Source: Spirochaetia bacterium (GTDB lineage Bacteria > Spirochaetota > UBA12135). Taken from it: a stretch of DNA of 7,154 nt. Position numbers and translations under genes: made by a program. The notes under the pieces were generated by a model that did no database searches, had not been told where the DNA came from, and was given only the letters and a program-made list of their open reading frames with translations. The stretch is from contig DNNS01000285.1 of the NCBI GenBank assembly GCA_003497555.1, positions 1 to 7,154 on the forward strand, given 5' to 3'. Below, piece by piece: positions 5,606 to 7,154 of the stretch (the stretch's first letter is position 1; the number at the start of each line of letters is the position of its first letter).

Positions 5606-7154
5606 TTACGCGAGACCGGCAGCGCTTTCATTAAAAAGACGTGCGTCCTGCTCCATGGCGCTTTTAATTTTTATTACAAACTGATTATTTTCAAAATTGC
5701 CGCGGACAGCTGTAAAATCTTCACGGGCATTGCCGTCAATCCCGAAACTGCCGAGAGCCCGGTCATCATAATCATAACGGGCGTCTTTTAAAACCAGTTC
5801 ATATCTTTTGATTACCGCCTCTTTGGCGTTATCTAAAATTTCCAGAAGTTTTTTTTTATCGCCCGGCGGATCAAAGCCGTAAAAAGCGCGGAAGGCGTCA
5901 AGAAACCAGTTCCAGGCGTCGTGTGCGTAACTGTTATATATGGAACGTAAACCCGTAAGCAGTTCGCTGTAGGAAGACATTTTTTCAGCAGACAGACAAA
6001 AGGCATCCATGCGCCGGAGGGAGCAGAGCAGACCGCAGGCGTCTATCCATTCTCCGCAGTGTTCGCCGTATCCGGGCGCCGGACGGAAAATCTCATTCAG
6101 GGATTTTCCCGGCGCCTGCGAAAGCGCTTTTACCAGATTTTCGCCGAAATAAATTTCTGCAATCATTTTATAATATTGGGCGCCCTTGCGCAGGGAATGC
6201 CTGGGTATAATTACGCCCTTGTGGGCAATGTAATCCTGTTCTTTTTCTGCAGACGCATATAAGGAAAGCAGCTCTTTTTCAGCGCGGAAAATTTTCTGCA
6301 TTACATAGGGCGAGAGGGTGTGGAAATGAATCAGATCAAGAGGTTCCCGGGTTTTACGGCGGTCTCGGGCCGGCCATTTTTCACAATCGCGTATCAGTCC
6401 TGATTTAAAAAAATTGACTGCCGGTCTTAATATAGAACGCCCGTTTTCTTCGACAATGTACGAGAAAGGATATTCCGACGTATTGCAGTTGGAATAATGA
6501 CTGCCGATTACCACACTGTAGGCTCCGATGCGCGCAGGGTAAAGGATATATGAGGAAGATCCTGTTTTGGCTCCGCGCTCAAAAATACCCTGCGACAGGG
6601 GACCAAGTTTATACATGTGGTTCGATTGATTGGTTCCGCTGCCCGCATTGAAAAAAGAAAAAATCCCGGCAATCAGGAGAGTGGATTTATGATGCGTTAC
6701 CGTATACGGACCGGCTAGCACCGAGCAGGTTTCGCTGTTATGTCCGGTGGAATTGGCGAAAAAAACGGAATTTTCCGAAGAAAATTGTTTTCCGATAACA
6801 CAGCCTTCGCCTACCAGGGTGGCGGAAAGCACTGCCCCGGAAGTTATTTCCGAACCTTTCTGAAAGATAAAATCTTCAGCAATAACTCCGCTTCCGACAA
6901 TAGTCTGTGCTTCAGCGCAAGAATCAATAGTGCCGTTTTTAAGTGAAAACACGCCGCTGATTTTGGCGTGATCCATGATGTTGACGTTTTCAATATCATT
7001 ACAATTGGCAATATATACAAAAGCGCCTATTATACCCCTGCTGCTACGGCGTTTTTTTTTATTTTCATCGGCAATAAATGTTAGCCGGCTGATGAGAGCG
7101 CTTCTTTCCCTGTAGCAGGATTCTATATAAGCAATTTGACTGGAAAGTTCTTCA
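5606..7154 (-). CDS. DUF4954-like left-handed beta-helix protein, 5' end cut off
   Basis: The frame is open to the right edge, giving 515 complete codons with no start in view. The ATG at 6974-6976 is internal: the 59 codons before it read as coherent protein, running from a helical SQIAYIESCYRERSALISRL into IIGAFVYIANC. Next comes a hexapeptide-repeat, left-handed beta-helix section (about 6990-6500) with turns such as TIVGSGVIAED, GAVLSATLVGEGCVIG and RIGAYSVVIGSHY. The most distinctive stretch is VTHHKSTLLIAGIFSFFNAG, then NQSNHMYKLGP, which I recognise from the DUF4954 family of Bacteroidota and spirochaetes. The C-terminal third is helical. Such helices occur in GlmU- and LpxA-like sugar-nucleotide acyltransferases, and the paired histidines (6689-6694) could be catalytic or metal-binding. 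However, the family has no established reaction that I know of. The product is probably cytoplasmic, with no membrane segment visible. It is the first gene visible upstream of hisC. Confidence 0.8.
   Translation of the reverse strand, partial: EELSSQIAYIESCYRERSALISRLTFIADENKKKRRSSRGIIGAFVYIANCNDIENVNIMDHAKISGVFSLKNGTIDSCAEAQTIVGSGVIAEDFIFQKGSEITSGAVLSATLVGEGCVIGKQFSSENSVFFANSTGHNSETCSVLAGPYTVTHHKSTLLIAGIFSFFNAGSGTNQSNHMYKLGPLSQGIFERGAKTGSSSYILYPARIGAYSVVIGSHYSNCNTSEYPFSYIVEENGRSILRPAVNFFKSGLIRDCEKWPARDRRKTREPLDLIHFHTLSPYVMQKIFRAEKELLSLYASAEKEQDYIAHKGVIIPRHSLRKGAQYYKMIAEIYFGENLVKALSQAPGKSLNEIFRPAPGYGEHCGEWIDACGLLCSLRRMDAFCLSAEKMSSYSELLTGLRSIYNSYAHDAWNWFLDAFRAFYGFDPPGDKKKLLEILDNAKEAVIKRYELVLKDARYDYDDRALGSFGIDGNAREDFTAVRGNFENNQFVIKIKSAMEQDARLFNESAAGLA

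Noticed and set aside
1..7154. tRNA, rRNA, CRISPR arrays, insertion sequences, riboswitches
   Set aside because: Coding sequence fills nearly the whole window. I found no regularly spaced direct repeats, no transposase motifs, no tRNA-like cloverleaf and no leader long enough for a riboswitch.

Overview
All credible genes lie on the minus strand, so the window reads right to left. It is a compact, moderately AT-rich bacterial segment with no RNA genes, mobile elements, CRISPR arrays or integration marks that I can see. The source looks like an uncultured Gram-negative-type bacterium. The DUF4954-type beta-helix protein and the secreted HEAT-repeat protein fit Spirochaetota (Treponema-like) or Bacteroidota-type genomes. 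The glycosyltransferase and the PEGA-domain protein instead resemble families I associate with Patescibacteria (CPR). The phylum is therefore an inference from remembered family resemblance, not a firm call.

In transcription order the layout is: (1) a large DUF4954-like left-handed beta-helix protein, whose frame stays open past the right edge so that its start lies outside the window; (2) a HisC-type PLP aminotransferase 9 nt downstream; (3) after a 75-nt gap with no recognisable signal, a membrane-bound processive-type GT2 glycosyltransferase; (4) a membrane-anchored PEGA-domain protein 1 nt after it; (5) a secreted HEAT-repeat protein whose start overlaps the end of the PEGA gene; (6) a CorA-family divalent cation channel 2 nt after that, with the signature GMN changed to SMN; (7) after a 74-nt AT-rich gap, the first 15 codons of another gene, preceded by the best Shine-Dalgarno sequence in the window and running off the left edge.

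Genes 3 to 6 are packed tightly enough to be one transcription unit. Three of them encode predicted membrane proteins and the fourth a predicted exported protein. The most interesting reading is an envelope module: the glycosyltransferase makes or exports a glycan on the inner membrane, the PEGA protein and the HEAT protein supply surface- or periplasm-facing binding scaffolds, and the CorA protein is co-expressed. That joint function is inference from gene order and predicted location; nothing in the sequence proves it. HisC and the DUF4954 protein may be a separate two-gene unit upstream.
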